Shown here piece by piece: positions 10,251 through 18,885 of a stretch of DNA of 64,000 nt. The stretch covers positions 1 to 64,000 of IMG/VR virus record IMGVR_UViG_3300017743_000004. One strand, written 5' to 3'. Made by a program: the position numbers and the translations under genes. This stretch comes from a virus. The stretch's first letter is position 1; every line of letters starts with the position of its first letter. A model generated the notes under the pieces. It did not search any database and had not been told where the DNA came from. It was given only the letters and a program-made list of their open reading frames with translations.

Positions 10251-11048
10251 ATGATTTCTCTAGTTTCACTTTTAAAAGAAGCTGTTTCGTCCCCCAAAGC
10301 TATTATATTAGCAGGCGCACCTGGAGCAGGAAAAGGTTCAGTATTAAAAGGACTAGATTTATCAGGCTTAAAAACATTTAACTTAGATAATAAGTTTATT
10401 GAATTATTAAAAACATCAAATGTATCCCTTGATTTAAAATCAGGGGACGCAGAATCAAGATCTAAGGCGGCACAAGCAATGGCCGCCGCAACTAAAAATC
10501 TTAAAACAGAACTCATCCCCCAGGCTATTGAAAATAAACAATCCTTTATATTGGATGGTACTGCAGCTTCCTCTAAACAAACTTTAGAATTAAAAAGTCA
10601 ATTAGAAAAAGTAGGGTATGAGGTGATGATGTTGTATGTGTATACTGATTTAGAAACATCTTTAAAACGAAATCAAGAACGATTTGAAAAGTCAGGTGGG
10701 GAAGATAGATCATTGATGCCTTCCATTGTTTTAACTACATGGAATAGTGTAACTAAAAACTTTGATACATATAAGAACGAATTTGAAAATTTTGTTTCTG
10801 TAGCAAACACAGGTAAAAGTGAGACTTTAAAGGACATTAAACAAATTTTAGATAAGTATGTTGAACCTTTTAGACCTACAGATACTAAACCTAAAACTGA
10901 CAAAGAAGAAGAACGTTCTAGAAAACAAGCCGAAAAGCTTAATCAAGAAGTACAACAATTTTTATCCTCGGATAAAGTAAAAGATATAATTGACTCTTCT
11001 GTTTCTTCAGAGGAAGCTCAATCTAAAATTAACGCATTCCTTAAATGA
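10251..11048 (+). CDS. P-loop kinase (zeta-toxin/adenylate-kinase-like), putative packaged protein
   Basis: This 265-aa protein carries a Walker A motif IILAGAPGAGKGS at about residues 18-30 and a kinase-like core with LYVYTDLETSLKRNQER, resembling zeta-toxin-type and nucleoside-kinase folds. The first ten residues, MISLVSLLKE, end in L-K-E before Ala, like a T4-type capsid-targeting leader cut by the prohead protease. The C-terminal 60 residues are charged and helical. It overlaps the next gene by ATGA. Its substrate could be a nucleotide, a sugar nucleotide or RNA. Packaging in the head is inferred. Confidence 0.6.
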   Translation: MISLVSLLKEAVSSPKAIILAGAPGAGKGSVLKGLDLSGLKTFNLDNKFIELLKTSNVSLDLKSGDAESRSKAAQAMAAATKNLKTELIPQAIENKQSFILDGTAASSKQTLELKSQLEKVGYEVMMLYVYTDLETSLKRNQERFEKSGGEDRSLMPSIVLTTWNSVTKNFDTYKNEFENFVSVANTGKSETLKDIKQILDKYVEPFRPTDTKPKTDKEEERSRKQAEKLNQEVQQFLSSDKVKDIIDSSVSSEEAQSKINAFLK

Positions 11049-14000
11049 AAAAACTCGTAGAATCTTTAGTAAATGCCGTTTTAGAGGCAGATGAAAAAGT
11101 TATTGGAATCTATGGTGGTGGATTTAAACCACCTACAGCAGGCCATTACGAGGTAATTGAAAATATCCTTAAAACTAACCCCCAGCTAGATAAACTTTAC
11201 ATAGCCGTAGGGCAAAAAGAAAGAGATGGTATTACACAAGCAGATTCACTTTTAGTGTTTGATGTTTATAAAAAATATTTTCCATTTAAAGTAGAATTTG
11301 TACCTGTAAAATCAGTTTACAATTATATTAAAGATTTTGTTGAGGAAAATCCTGATAAAACAGTAATTGCTTTTAGAGGAGCGAGGGAAGGACAAGAAGA
11401 AGATTTAGTGGATAACGAGACATTTAAAATGTTTTTAGATCGTTACGCACCTGATGTTGAATATAAGCAAGTTAAAACATTAATAACTGGTGTTTCAGGT
11501 ACTAAAGCTAGACAAGCATTAAAATCAGGTAATAAAGAAAAATTCTTTAAATATTTACCTACATCTTTATCAAATCTAGATAGAGATAAAATTTACGATA
11601 TTTTAACTGCTACAGTAGAGGAAAATGCTAAAAAAGCAGCTATAAATGCCTACTCAAGAGAATTAGCCTTAGGGTTAGAAGAACAACAAGGTAAAACCGG
11701 ATACAGAGCCGGCTCTATAAACCCAAAACTTCCTCAAGAAAGATTAAAAGACAGAGGATTTGCTATTAATCGCTCAACTACAGGTTTATTAGGTACAGGA
11801 TTTTATTTTTACGGAGATAAAGATCAAGCTGTAACATCCACCAAAGATGATGGGAGAGATAAATACACAGAAATTGATCTATCTCAATATAAACTCTTTA
11901 CCCCCTCTAACCCAGAAAAATTCTATAATGTAATTAAGAATTTAACACTGTTGTTAACAGATCTTATTTTTGATGAGAAAGTAAATTTTGAAGATGAAAA
12001 TGTAACTAAACAATTAGATTTATACTCAAGTTATTTATCTAAAGAATTAGGATTATCTGATTTAGAAATTGAATTAGCAGCACAATCTTTTATAGATGAT
12101 GTTTCCCAATCTAAAGATGGTGTTTTATTATCTAATCGTATCTTAAGTGATTATGATGGTATAGATTTAACAGGTACCTCATTAGATAATTTTGCAGTTG
12201 GTAGTTTAATATTTGATGGTAAGCTAAAGCCTGGATCTTATACTTCAACTAAAATACAAGATTTAGAGGAAGTTGGTGAAGCTTCTCAAAAACCTTACAA
12301 ATGGTCTAAATCAGAATCTTCTCGTTTTCCTGGTACTATAGATTATAGTTTTATAACAGATAAAGATACCGAATATCAAGCTTATTTTGCCCCTACCTCA
12401 CCAGGATTTTATGAATTTGGGTTTAGTGCAGAAGATGGTGATTTATCAGCAACTATAAATAAAGGTGAATTGTTTAGAGTAATGTCTACCATAGTAGATA
12501 TTATGAAAGATTTTGTAACAACAACACCATGGGATAGAATTGAATTTGAAGGATCTAAAGACTTTGAAAGAGTCGAGAAGGGCGTAGAAGATAAGCGTAG
12601 AGATAAACTATATAGAGCCTATCTTAAAAAGAACCTCTCCAACTTCCCAAATATAGATGTTTTCGTACAAGGTGGTGTAACTTACTTATACAATGAAGAT
12701 GAGAACAGTTTAACTGAAGTTGGTGAAGCTACTCAAAAACCATATAAATGGACAGTAAAAAGAAGTTACTGGGAGCCAACATTAATGGAAATTACTTATA
12801 GTTTTACTACAGATAAAGGTATAAAATATGAAGCATTATTCTACGAAAATGCAGATTATCGGTTTGATTTTCTGTTTTATCCTGAAGATGGAACTGCACT
12901 GGATGTTGTAAATAAAGGTGAATTGTTTAGAGTAATGTCTACCATAGTAGATATTATGAAAGACTTTATAAAAAAAGAAAAATGGAGTGTAATAGAATAT
13001 TCCTCAGCTAAACAATATGAGGATGATGACCGTAGAGAAAAATTATATACTGCTTACTTAAAAAAGAATCTCCCTGATGGTATTAGAGCAGAGGAAATGG
13101 GTGATGGAGATATTATGTTAACAAACCTAAATTTAAAGGAAGCAGACCCTAAAAAAGGTACAGGTAAAAAGCCAAAAGGCAGTGGGCGCAGATTATACAC
13201 AGATGAAAACCCAAAAGATACAGTAAGCATCAAATTCTCTACTAGACAAGATATTGTAGATACCTTAAATAAAAAATCATTTAAAGCTAAATCACATGCT
13301 CGCCAATCCCAGATTATCAACCTTATTCATCAAAGGGTAAGAGCAGCATATGGTAGAGCAAAAGATCCTGCTGTTAAAAAACGTTTAAAAACAGCTTTAG
13401 ATTATATTACAAAACGTAAAGAAGCATCTAAGAAAAAAACCCAACGTTTAAAAAAAGTAAGCGAAGGTGATACTTATGAAAAAATGGCTGCTAAAGGTAA
13501 AAAAGCAGGTAATTTAAAACAGGGTACTGTTAGAAAAAGATTAGGCATTAAAAAAGGTGAAAAAGTTCCAATGTCTAAAATTAATAAAGAAATCTCCCGT
13601 TTAAAGAAAATGGACAAAGATAAAGATAAAAAAGGTGTACAATTGGGGGATAAGAACCAAAAATATTATAAAGCCCTACAATTATCTAAAACTTTAAAGT
13701 CCACAACTAACATTAGAGAAGATATGAATGATACAGATGGGGAATTCCAAAAATTATTATCATCTTTAAGTGATTTTTTAAAACAAAAATTAGAATTAAA
13801 ATCATTACCAAACTTAGAATATATTGATGATGATGTTGAAAACGCTGAAAATATTCTCGGGAATACTGCTTATTATAATCCTAATACCTCTACTATTGTT
13901 TTATACACCAAAGGAAGACACCCTAAAGACATATTAAGGAGCTACGCTCACGAAATGATACATCATAAGCAAAACGAGGATGGTAAATTCGATGGCAGTA

Positions 14001-14110
14001 TTAACACTTTTAATATCAACCAAGACGACTATCTAAAACAAATAGAGGAGGAAGCATATTTAAACGGAAATATTTTATTTAGAAGTTGGGAAAACACTGT
14101 AGAAAAATGA
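11045..14110 (+). CDS. Multidomain protein: NMNAT-like, ADP-ribosyltransferase-like, HExxH peptidase-like
   Basis: This 1021-aa protein shows several modules. Residues 20-190 form a nucleotidyltransferase of the NMNAT/cytidylyltransferase type (GIYGGGFKPPTAGH, later GVSGTKAR in the place of the ISSTxxR motif). Residues about 218-400 resemble ADP-ribosyltransferases (YRAGS, then STTGLLGTGFYFYG). Residues about 410-700 hold a duplicated module of about 150 aa. Residues about 700-890 are very Lys/Arg-rich. The C-terminus holds HEMIHHK (His969, Glu970, His973), a zincin-type HExxH motif with a downstream EEEAYLNG. The first 14 residues (ending AVLE before Ala) resemble a capsid-targeting leader. 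T4 Alt, a packaged ADP-ribosyltransferase, is the nearest functional analogy. The domain calls are by motif only, and activity is inferred. Confidence 0.65.
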   Translation: MKKLVESLVNAVLEADEKVIGIYGGGFKPPTAGHYEVIENILKTNPQLDKLYIAVGQKERDGITQADSLLVFDVYKKYFPFKVEFVPVKSVYNYIKDFVEENPDKTVIAFRGAREGQEEDLVDNETFKMFLDRYAPDVEYKQVKTLITGVSGTKARQALKSGNKEKFFKYLPTSLSNLDRDKIYDILTATVEENAKKAAINAYSRELALGLEEQQGKTGYRAGSINPKLPQERLKDRGFAINRSTTGLLGTGFYFYGDKDQAVTSTKDDGRDKYTEIDLSQYKLFTPSNPEKFYNVIKNLTLLLTDLIFDEKVNFEDENVTKQLDLYSSYLSKELGLSDLEIELAAQSFIDDVSQSKDGVLLSNRILSDYDGIDLTGTSLDNFAVGSLIFDGKLKPGSYTSTKIQDLEEVGEASQKPYKWSKSESSRFPGTIDYSFITDKDTEYQAYFAPTSPGFYEFGFSAEDGDLSATINKGELFRVMSTIVDIMKDFVTTTPWDRIEFEGSKDFERVEKGVEDKRRDKLYRAYLKKNLSNFPNIDVFVQGGVTYLYNEDENSLTEVGEATQKPYKWTVKRSYWEPTLMEITYSFTTDKGIKYEALFYENADYRFDFLFYPEDGTALDVVNKGELFRVMSTIVDIMKDFIKKEKWSVIEYSSAKQYEDDDRREKLYTAYLKKNLPDGIRAEEMGDGDIMLTNLNLKEADPKKGTGKKPKGSGRRLYTDENPKDTVSIKFSTRQDIVDTLNKKSFKAKSHARQSQIINLIHQRVRAAYGRAKDPAVKKRLKTALDYITKRKEASKKKTQRLKKVSEGDTYEKMAAKGKKAGNLKQGTVRKRLGIKKGEKVPMSKINKEISRLKKMDKDKDKKGVQLGDKNQKYYKALQLSKTLKSTTNIREDMNDTDGEFQKLLSSLSDFLKQKLELKSLPNLEYIDDDVENAENILGNTAYYNPNTSTIVLYTKGRHPKDILRSYAHEMIHHKQNEDGKFDGSINTFNINQDDYLKQIEEEAYLNGNILFRSWENTVEK
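12272..13130 (+). repeat. Intragenic tandem duplication (about 150 codons)
   Basis: The two copies begin at 12272 and 12719 with near-identical starts encoding VGEA(S/T)QKPYKW. Inside them a stretch of more than 45 nt is identical (from 12457 and from 12910, encoding NKGELFRVMSTIVDIMKDF). The offset is 447-453 nt, a multiple of three, so the protein module is duplicated in frame. Nucleotide-level identity points to a recent event or gene conversion. Confidence 0.8.
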
Positions 14111-14691
14111 TTAGTTTATTAGAAATATACGAGCAAGAATCCCAAAAATTAGATCCCTCTAAAGTTGTAATCTTTTCAGATATGGATGGAGTGCTTACAG
14201 ACTTTGATAAGTACTATGAGGAGATTACAGGCGTAAATAAAAATTCTAAAATAGCTAAAGACAAAGATATGTTTTATGAGCTATTAAATGATGCCCTAGA
14301 TAGAAAAGGGATGGACTATAGAGATTTCTTTGCCCAAATGCCTCCCTTAGCAGACTATATGGAGTATTGGAATTATATTACCTCATTAGGTCGTCCTGTG
14401 TATTTGCTAACAGCCCCTATGAGACCACCTGAGTCAAGAGATGGAAAAGATGATTGGGCTAAAGAATATTTAACCGGAGTTAAAAAAGTATTATTTTTTG
14501 GAAGCAATTATAAACAAAAAGTAATGGATATTTACTTTAAAATTCCAAAAGATGACCCCTCTCGTAAAAACTTAATACTTATTGACGACAGAGAAGGTAA
14601 TATTACAAATTGGAGAAAAGCAGGTGGAACAGGTATACTACATACAAGCGCAGCCGATACTATCTCCCAGCTTAAAAAATTAGGTTTATGA
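14107..14691 (+). CDS. HAD-family phosphatase, 5'-nucleotidase-like
   Basis: The protein is 194 aa from ATG 14107. The in-frame TTG at 14086 is a less likely start because it lies inside the preceding gene. FSDMDGVLTDFD (Asp25, Asp27) is the HAD nucleophile motif I. YLLTAPM fits motif II and LIDDREGNI fits motif IV. The compact size resembles 5'(3')-deoxyribonucleotidases. The leader MISLLEIYE ends in I-Y-E like its neighbours, so it may be packaged. It could recycle nucleotides from degraded host DNA or act on a signalling nucleotide. Confidence 0.65.
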   Translation: MISLLEIYEQESQKLDPSKVVIFSDMDGVLTDFDKYYEEITGVNKNSKIAKDKDMFYELLNDALDRKGMDYRDFFAQMPPLADYMEYWNYITSLGRPVYLLTAPMRPPESRDGKDDWAKEYLTGVKKVLFFGSNYKQKVMDIYFKIPKDDPSRKNLILIDDREGNITNWRKAGGTGILHTSAADTISQLKKLGL

Positions 14692-15272
14692 GTGAAAACG
14701 TTTTAAAAAAACAGTTCAAAGAAAAAGATGTAAATCGTTTACGTAATATCTTTTCTAAAAACGCGGGCAACAAAACTGTTGTACAGTCCGGTTATTCCAA
14801 AGAACACGTTAAATATAGCGAAGGAGACGTGTGGGTAGAAAATGATAAGCAATGGACTATCAAAGATGGTATCAGACAATCCGTCTCTAAACTAGATAAA
14901 GCTAGACAAACCTCAAATTTTCCAATGTTTTGTCCTTGTTGTAACAAGATGATGAAACATAAAAGTGATAAGCAATTTTGGACATTATATAAAAGATGTT
15001 TTGAATGTCAAGTTGATTTTGAAACAGATTTGAGGATAGAAGGGTTGTGGGATACATATCAAACTAAAATCTTAAACGCTAGTGTAGATAATTTGATTTA
15101 TGATTATGAACATTGGATAGAAGAAATGTTAAATGAAAGTGGTCAGTCTTATATTACTGAAGCAGGTGATGTTGAAAAATGGGCTGGAGGAATTAATGTA
15201 GAAAGAGTTTTAGAATCTAAAGAAAAAACAATAGAATTCTTAAAAGGACTAAAAAAAGATGACAACACTTGA
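14688..15272 (+). CDS. Zinc-ribbon hypothetical protein
   Basis: This 194-aa protein has CPCCNKMMKH near residue 83 and CFECQVDF about 25 residues later, giving two CxxC knuckles of a zinc ribbon. VWVENDKQWTIKDGIRQ before it is a conserved-looking strand-rich piece that I have seen beside such ribbons in marine phage proteins of unknown function. The N-terminus is basic and lacks the (L/I)xE leader. It overlaps both neighbours by about one codon or more. A nucleic-acid or protein-binding role is possible but unproven. Confidence 0.55.
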   Translation: MSENVLKKQFKEKDVNRLRNIFSKNAGNKTVVQSGYSKEHVKYSEGDVWVENDKQWTIKDGIRQSVSKLDKARQTSNFPMFCPCCNKMMKHKSDKQFWTLYKRCFECQVDFETDLRIEGLWDTYQTKILNASVDNLIYDYEHWIEEMLNESGQSYITEAGDVEKWAGGINVERVLESKEKTIEFLKGLKKDDNT

Positions 15273-15867
15273 GTTAATAGGAGTATTATCTGTAGCTATA
15301 ATAACATCAATATTAGGCCCTATAGCCGTAGCTTGGGCTAAAACTAAATTTTCCTCTAAAAAAGATTCCTTAACTAAAGATATAGATGCCTCAGAGCAAG
15401 TTCAGGAGCAAATTGAAGATTTATTAGATGAATTAAACGCCGATAGAGTATGGATTTCAATGTTCCATAACGGAGGTCATCTTTATCCAACAGGAAAATC
15501 ACTCCAAAAATTCTCCATCATGTATGAGACTTTAGGAGTAGGACATTCCAAATCCATTAAAGAAACATTCCAGAATGTACCTATTTCTTTATTTGCTAAA
15601 ACCATGGGTAAACTAAATAAAGATGGAGAAATTAAAGCTAGTATTAAATGTCAAGAAGGTAACTTTGGATTAACAGCATTTTTAACTGAATATGGTTCCA
15701 AATGTTTATTAATGTTAGCATTAGAAGATTTACAGGAACATTTTATAGGGATGTTAACAGTTGAGTTTGCATACGATCGCGAAGAACTCTCGGAAGATGA
15801 GTTAATATTTATAACACAGAAAACATCTGTGATAGGAACATTATTATCAACTTTTGTAAAAAAATAA
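15259..15867 (+). CDS. Membrane-anchored GAF-like protein
   Basis: This 202-aa protein has an N-terminal hydrophobic helix (about residues 5-27, LIGVLSVAIITSILGPIAVA) and a short coiled coil. A soluble domain follows (ADRVWISMFHNGGHLYPTG ... LEDLQEHFIGMLTVEF) with the strand-helix rhythm of a GAF domain. It would sit in the inner membrane with the sensor-like domain in the cytoplasm. The function is unknown, and superinfection exclusion or lysis timing are only possibilities. Confidence 0.5.
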   Translation: MTTLELIGVLSVAIITSILGPIAVAWAKTKFSSKKDSLTKDIDASEQVQEQIEDLLDELNADRVWISMFHNGGHLYPTGKSLQKFSIMYETLGVGHSKSIKETFQNVPISLFAKTMGKLNKDGEIKASIKCQEGNFGLTAFLTEYGSKCLLMLALEDLQEHFIGMLTVEFAYDREELSEDELIFITQKTSVIGTLLSTFVKK

Positions 15868-15868
15868 T

Positions 15869-16330
15869 ATGAGTATAAAACTTTCTAAATCCGACATGGA
15901 TAAACTCCACTCCAAAGGAGAAGGCGAAATTGGTGGTGAAAAAATAACTTACGACCAAGTCAACGAAAAAAAGGTTGAATTAGACGATAAAACTAAATTC
16001 CAACTAGATTTAAAACATCTTTTAGATAAGCATGTAGTTAAAGAAATGGCCGAAGAAGTAATGAAACAAAAAGGCTATTCAAAATTTCTAGTGTCTAAAG
16101 ATAATCCTAAAGGTGAAACTTCAGGTTTAGATGATAAAACTTTAAGTAAGATTTTAATGCAAATTGGTAGTAAAGTTAAAGAAACAATCCAATTAGGAGA
16201 AAATCTAAACGAGGAATTATGTGCTAAAGGTAAAGCCTATATTAGAAAAAGAAAAGCGGCAGGTGAAAAATCATCAGCTTACCTTTCGGGACGTGCTGTT
16301 AAGGTTTGTAAAGGACAAATGAAAGGATAA
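15869..16330 (+). CDS. Hypothetical protein with a conserved C-terminal Cys/Lys motif
   Basis: This 153-aa, highly charged helical protein ends in ELCAKGKAYIRKRKAAGEK followed by SSAYLSGRAVKVCKG. That C-terminal block recurs in marine phage proteins and probably forms a small basic domain with two Cys. The middle has IQLGENLNEELCAKG, which contains an L-N-E that could be a processing site just before the basic domain. A cleaved basic peptide inside the head is conceivable but speculative. Confidence 0.5.
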   Translation: MSIKLSKSDMDKLHSKGEGEIGGEKITYDQVNEKKVELDDKTKFQLDLKHLLDKHVVKEMAEEVMKQKGYSKFLVSKDNPKGETSGLDDKTLSKILMQIGSKVKETIQLGENLNEELCAKGKAYIRKRKAAGEKSSAYLSGRAVKVCKGQMKG

Positions 16331-16332
16331 TT

Positions 16333-16923
16333 ATGAGCTTTGATTTAAAAAAATATTTAGCAAATAATATACTGCTAACTGAAGATATTGGAAATTTACC
16401 TCAATTAGACCCAACTGATTTAAAAGGGGTAGATTTAACTAAAGCAGTAAAAGAAACTTTAGATGAAGATGAAATTCTTAATGAAGCTCTTGCAACTTTA
16501 GTAGTAGGTGGTATTTTAGCCGCTCCTAAACTTATTAATTGGTTAGGTAAAGCTATTAAATCAATTCAAAAGTTTTTTAATAAGAAAAGTGAAACAGAAG
16601 TAGCAGATTCTATTGCAGAGTTTGGACATAAATGGGAAAAACTTTACCTAAAAGCTATCATATCAGTTATTAAGCTTACAGGATTTGCTAAGTCCCAATG
16701 GAAAATGAAAGACGGAGAAATAGACGAACAAAAATTAGTTACTATTGCAAAAATGATATTAATGGTTATTTTAATAGTAGCTGCATCACTTGGTATAGGA
16801 GGAGTAATTTCAGCAAAATCCTCAATTGTTAAAGCTCTAGAAGGAACTTTTACTGGGGTTAAAGGTACTGAAATAAAGGCCTTACTTAGTACAATTATGA
16901 CCCAACTTTCTTCCTTTAAATAA
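16333..16923 (+). CDS. Putative packaged membrane-active protein
   Basis: The protein is 196 aa. The leader MSFDLKKYLANNILLTE ends in L-T-E before Asp and shares the F-D/N-L-x-K/E-Y-L pattern with three later genes. Two hydrophobic stretches follow, a short one near residues 55-70 (LATLVVGGILAAP) and a strong transmembrane segment near 137-157 (AKMILMVILIVAASLGIGGVI), with an amphipathic helix between. If packaged and injected it could insert in the host inner membrane, for example to help DNA entry. That role is inference only. Confidence 0.5.
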   Translation: MSFDLKKYLANNILLTEDIGNLPQLDPTDLKGVDLTKAVKETLDEDEILNEALATLVVGGILAAPKLINWLGKAIKSIQKFFNKKSETEVADSIAEFGHKWEKLYLKAIISVIKLTGFAKSQWKMKDGEIDEQKLVTIAKMILMVILIVAASLGIGGVISAKSSIVKALEGTFTGVKGTEIKALLSTIMTQLSSFK

Positions 16924-16930
16924 ACTTCAA

Positions 16931-17209
16931 ATGACCCCAGAACGTCTAAAAGAAATAATTAAAGAATCACTCCGAGATTGGTTTAAAAAAGAAGATTGGG
17001 TTCGAATCGATACCCAAGGTAATATTACTGGTCCTTGTGGTACAATGAAAAAAGGAAAAGCCACCACAAGATGTCTCCCCAGAAAAAAAGCTCAATCTTT
17101 AACTAAAGCACAAAGAGCAGCTACCGCTAGAAAAAAAGTTAGAGGTAGTAAAAAAGGCAAACAATTTGTAAGGAATACGAAAAAAGCTACTTACAAGAAA
17201 AAATCATAA
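16931..17209 (+). CDS. Small basic Cys-containing protein, putative packaged DNA-binding protein
   Basis: This 92-aa protein is strongly basic. The leader MTPERLKEIIKE ends in I-K-E before Ser. WVRIDTQGNITGPCGTMKK and TRCLPRKKAQSL form a small two-Cys motif, and the tail is a run of Lys/Arg/Ala/Thr. The composition fits binding to packaged DNA or RNA. The ATG is 7 nt after the upstream stop. Confidence 0.5.
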   Translation: MTPERLKEIIKESLRDWFKKEDWVRIDTQGNITGPCGTMKKGKATTRCLPRKKAQSLTKAQRAATARKKVRGSKKGKQFVRNTKKATYKKKS

Positions 17210-17217
17210 TATTTATA
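17210..17217 (+). promoter_or_regulatory. Late-promoter-like octamer (TATTTATA)
   Basis: TATTTATA is followed by AACAAAAT, a full-consensus copy, with 13 nt to ATG 17231. Confidence 0.55.
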
Positions 17218-17230
17218 AACAAAATTAATC

Positions 17231-17935
17231 ATGGCAAATAAATTTGACCTAGAAAAATATTTAAAAGAAAATAAAGTACTTTCTCAATCTGGGAGATCTT
17301 TAATTTCAGAAGCTAGACCTAGTGGATTCGGTAGTGGAACAGGACGTAGTAAAACTATCGCTAAAGGTGGAGAAGGTAACCCCGAAGTTATAGCTAAACT
17401 TAAAGCTAAGGAAAAAGAAGAAGAAGAAAAGCTTGCAAAATCCAAAGAAGCTAGAAAATTCAAAATGATTGACGGTGTTCCTCATAAGTTTAAGGATGGA
17501 AAATTTGTACCCTTAAAGAAAAAGATGCAGGAAATGGATGATGATGATACTGGTGCTTCATTAGAAGACCTCTACCAAATGGACCAGGAAATGTTAGATA
17601 AGCTAAAAAGAGATAAAAAATATCCTGATCTTGATGATGTAGTAGATCCTGATGATCCGTTTGATTTAGAACTTCAACGTGCTATGGATAATGATGATAT
17701 GATGGAGGCTAAAGATGATGAAGTAGAAGACATCGATGTTGAAGACGACGAGGAAATGGAAGTAGAAGAGCCTGCTGATGATGAGCCTATAATGGGAGAT
17801 GAAATCTCAGATGAGAAACAAGACCTTCAAAAACAACTCACCCAGGCATACAATTCAGCCTTAAAAATGGGAGATGAAAAGTTAACTACACAGTTATCTA
17901 ATACTATTACATATTACTTAAAAACTTTGTTTTAA
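17231..17935 (+). CDS. Acidic hypothetical protein with capsid-targeting-like leader
   Basis: This is a 234-aa protein. Its N-terminus has FDLEKYLKENKVLS followed by GRSLISE before Ala (residue 27), the same leader pattern as several neighbours. The body is very acidic from about residue 98 (EMDDDDTGASLEDL, then EVEDIDVEDDEEMEVEE) and ends in a helix-rich segment. The composition is like scaffold-core or internal head proteins. It could be a minor prohead core component that is processed during maturation. Confidence 0.5.
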   Translation: MANKFDLEKYLKENKVLSQSGRSLISEARPSGFGSGTGRSKTIAKGGEGNPEVIAKLKAKEKEEEEKLAKSKEARKFKMIDGVPHKFKDGKFVPLKKKMQEMDDDDTGASLEDLYQMDQEMLDKLKRDKKYPDLDDVVDPDDPFDLELQRAMDNDDMMEAKDDEVEDIDVEDDEEMEVEEPADDEPIMGDEISDEKQDLQKQLTQAYNSALKMGDEKLTTQLSNTITYYLKTLF

Positions 17936-17945
17936 ATAAATAATT

Positions 17946-18119
17946 ATGGATACACAAGAACTAAAAGAACAATTAGACACGTTATACGAAACATTTTCTA
18001 CCGAACATGAGGGTAGCTCTAAGGCAGCTCATGGTAGAGCACGTAAGGCTTTATCTGAAATTAAAAATGTAATTAAAGAATATAGAGCAGCTTCAATCAA
18101 TGAAGACAAGCAAAAGTAA
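17946..18119 (+). CDS. Hc1/histone-H1-like small protein (57 aa)
   Basis: The gene reads ATG at 17946 to TAA at 18117-18119. The protein has MDTQELKEQLDTLYETF, then HGRARKALSEIKNVIKEYR, closely resembling the short histone-H1-like (Hc1) proteins common in Bacteroidetes, which share a K/A-A-x-x-R-A/V-R-K-A-L/M-x-E-I/L-K core. It ends in ASINEDKQK. It overlaps the next gene by 20 nt. It probably binds or compacts DNA, in the virion or in the cell. The family match also points to the host phylum. Confidence 0.6.
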   Translation: MDTQELKEQLDTLYETFSTEHEGSSKAAHGRARKALSEIKNVIKEYRAASINEDKQK

Positions 18120-18885
18120 TATAAACGAAAAAAAGCTTAGCAAAGCAGAACTAAATCGTAGAGAAGAGATCATCAAAGATCTCAAAGGCAACAAACGTGA
18201 GTTTGTTAAACGTTATGGGAAGGATGCCGAAAAAGTAATGTATGCTAGAGCAACTAACATAGCTAAAAAACAAGCCGAAGCCATGAATCCAGAATCTGCA
18301 AATAAAATTAAAGAAGCTATTAAAACAGCTTTAATGGGCCCCGTATCAGAGCAACAACCATCAACTGATAAGTATGATGATAATCCTGCTTTAAAAGGAA
18401 AACAAAGCGAATTACCAGATGGTCTTCAAAAAGCCATTATTAAAAAAGCAGGAGGTAAAGTGCAAGAAGATGATAGAGTTGATTATACATTTTTTGCAAA
18501 AAGGGTACTTGAGGATTTAATGAAAAATGGATTAGGTAAAGAAGATATTAGGCGTGTAATGTTCCAAATGGAATTTATCATGCAAAAGCCTGATATGTTT
18601 ACAGAAGGCGATTTAGATGTTGGACATCAAGACGATGAGCCAAATATGATAAGAGCTAACCTATACCAATTAACTACATATTCTGCCGAACTTATGCATA
18701 TGATGAAAAAGTATGATGATATGGCAGGTGAGGTAGATTTTCCCCATTGGTGGCAAGCCAAAATAACTAAAGCCTTGGATTACATGGAGAAAGCTAAACA
18801 TTACTTAGAAAATAAAGAAGCTTTAGCCAAAATAGATTCCATGACAGATAGAGTAATGGAAAATGTACTTAAAAAACTCCAATGA
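18100..18885 (+). CDS. Hypothetical helical protein, phage-conserved N-terminal motif
   Basis: The protein is 261 aa. The first ten residues end in SNINE before Lys, a possible processing site. KLSKAELNRREEIIKDLKG and FVKRYGKDAEKVMYARAT form a module common in T4-like phage proteins of unknown function. The C-terminal 130 residues (DYTFFAKRVLEDLMKNGLG ... FPHWWQAKITKALDYMEKA) are entirely helical. No active site is seen. It overlaps the next gene by ATGA. Confidence 0.5.
   Translation: MKTSKSNINEKKLSKAELNRREEIIKDLKGNKREFVKRYGKDAEKVMYARATNIAKKQAEAMNPESANKIKEAIKTALMGPVSEQQPSTDKYDDNPALKGKQSELPDGLQKAIIKKAGGKVQEDDRVDYTFFAKRVLEDLMKNGLGKEDIRRVMFQMEFIMQKPDMFTEGDLDVGHQDDEPNMIRANLYQLTTYSAELMHMMKKYDDMAGEVDFPHWWQAKITKALDYMEKAKHYLENKEALAKIDSMTDRVMENVLKKLQ

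Noticed and set aside
14086-14106. TTG start upstream of the HAD-family gene
   Set aside because: It lies inside the end of the 1021-aa gene and would add residues not seen in the leader pattern. ATG 14107 gives MISLLEIYE.
11045-14110. Multidomain protein as a chimeric assembly of two neighbouring genes
   Set aside because: The frame is continuous for 1021 codons, the duplication is in frame and the overlaps with both neighbours are normal.
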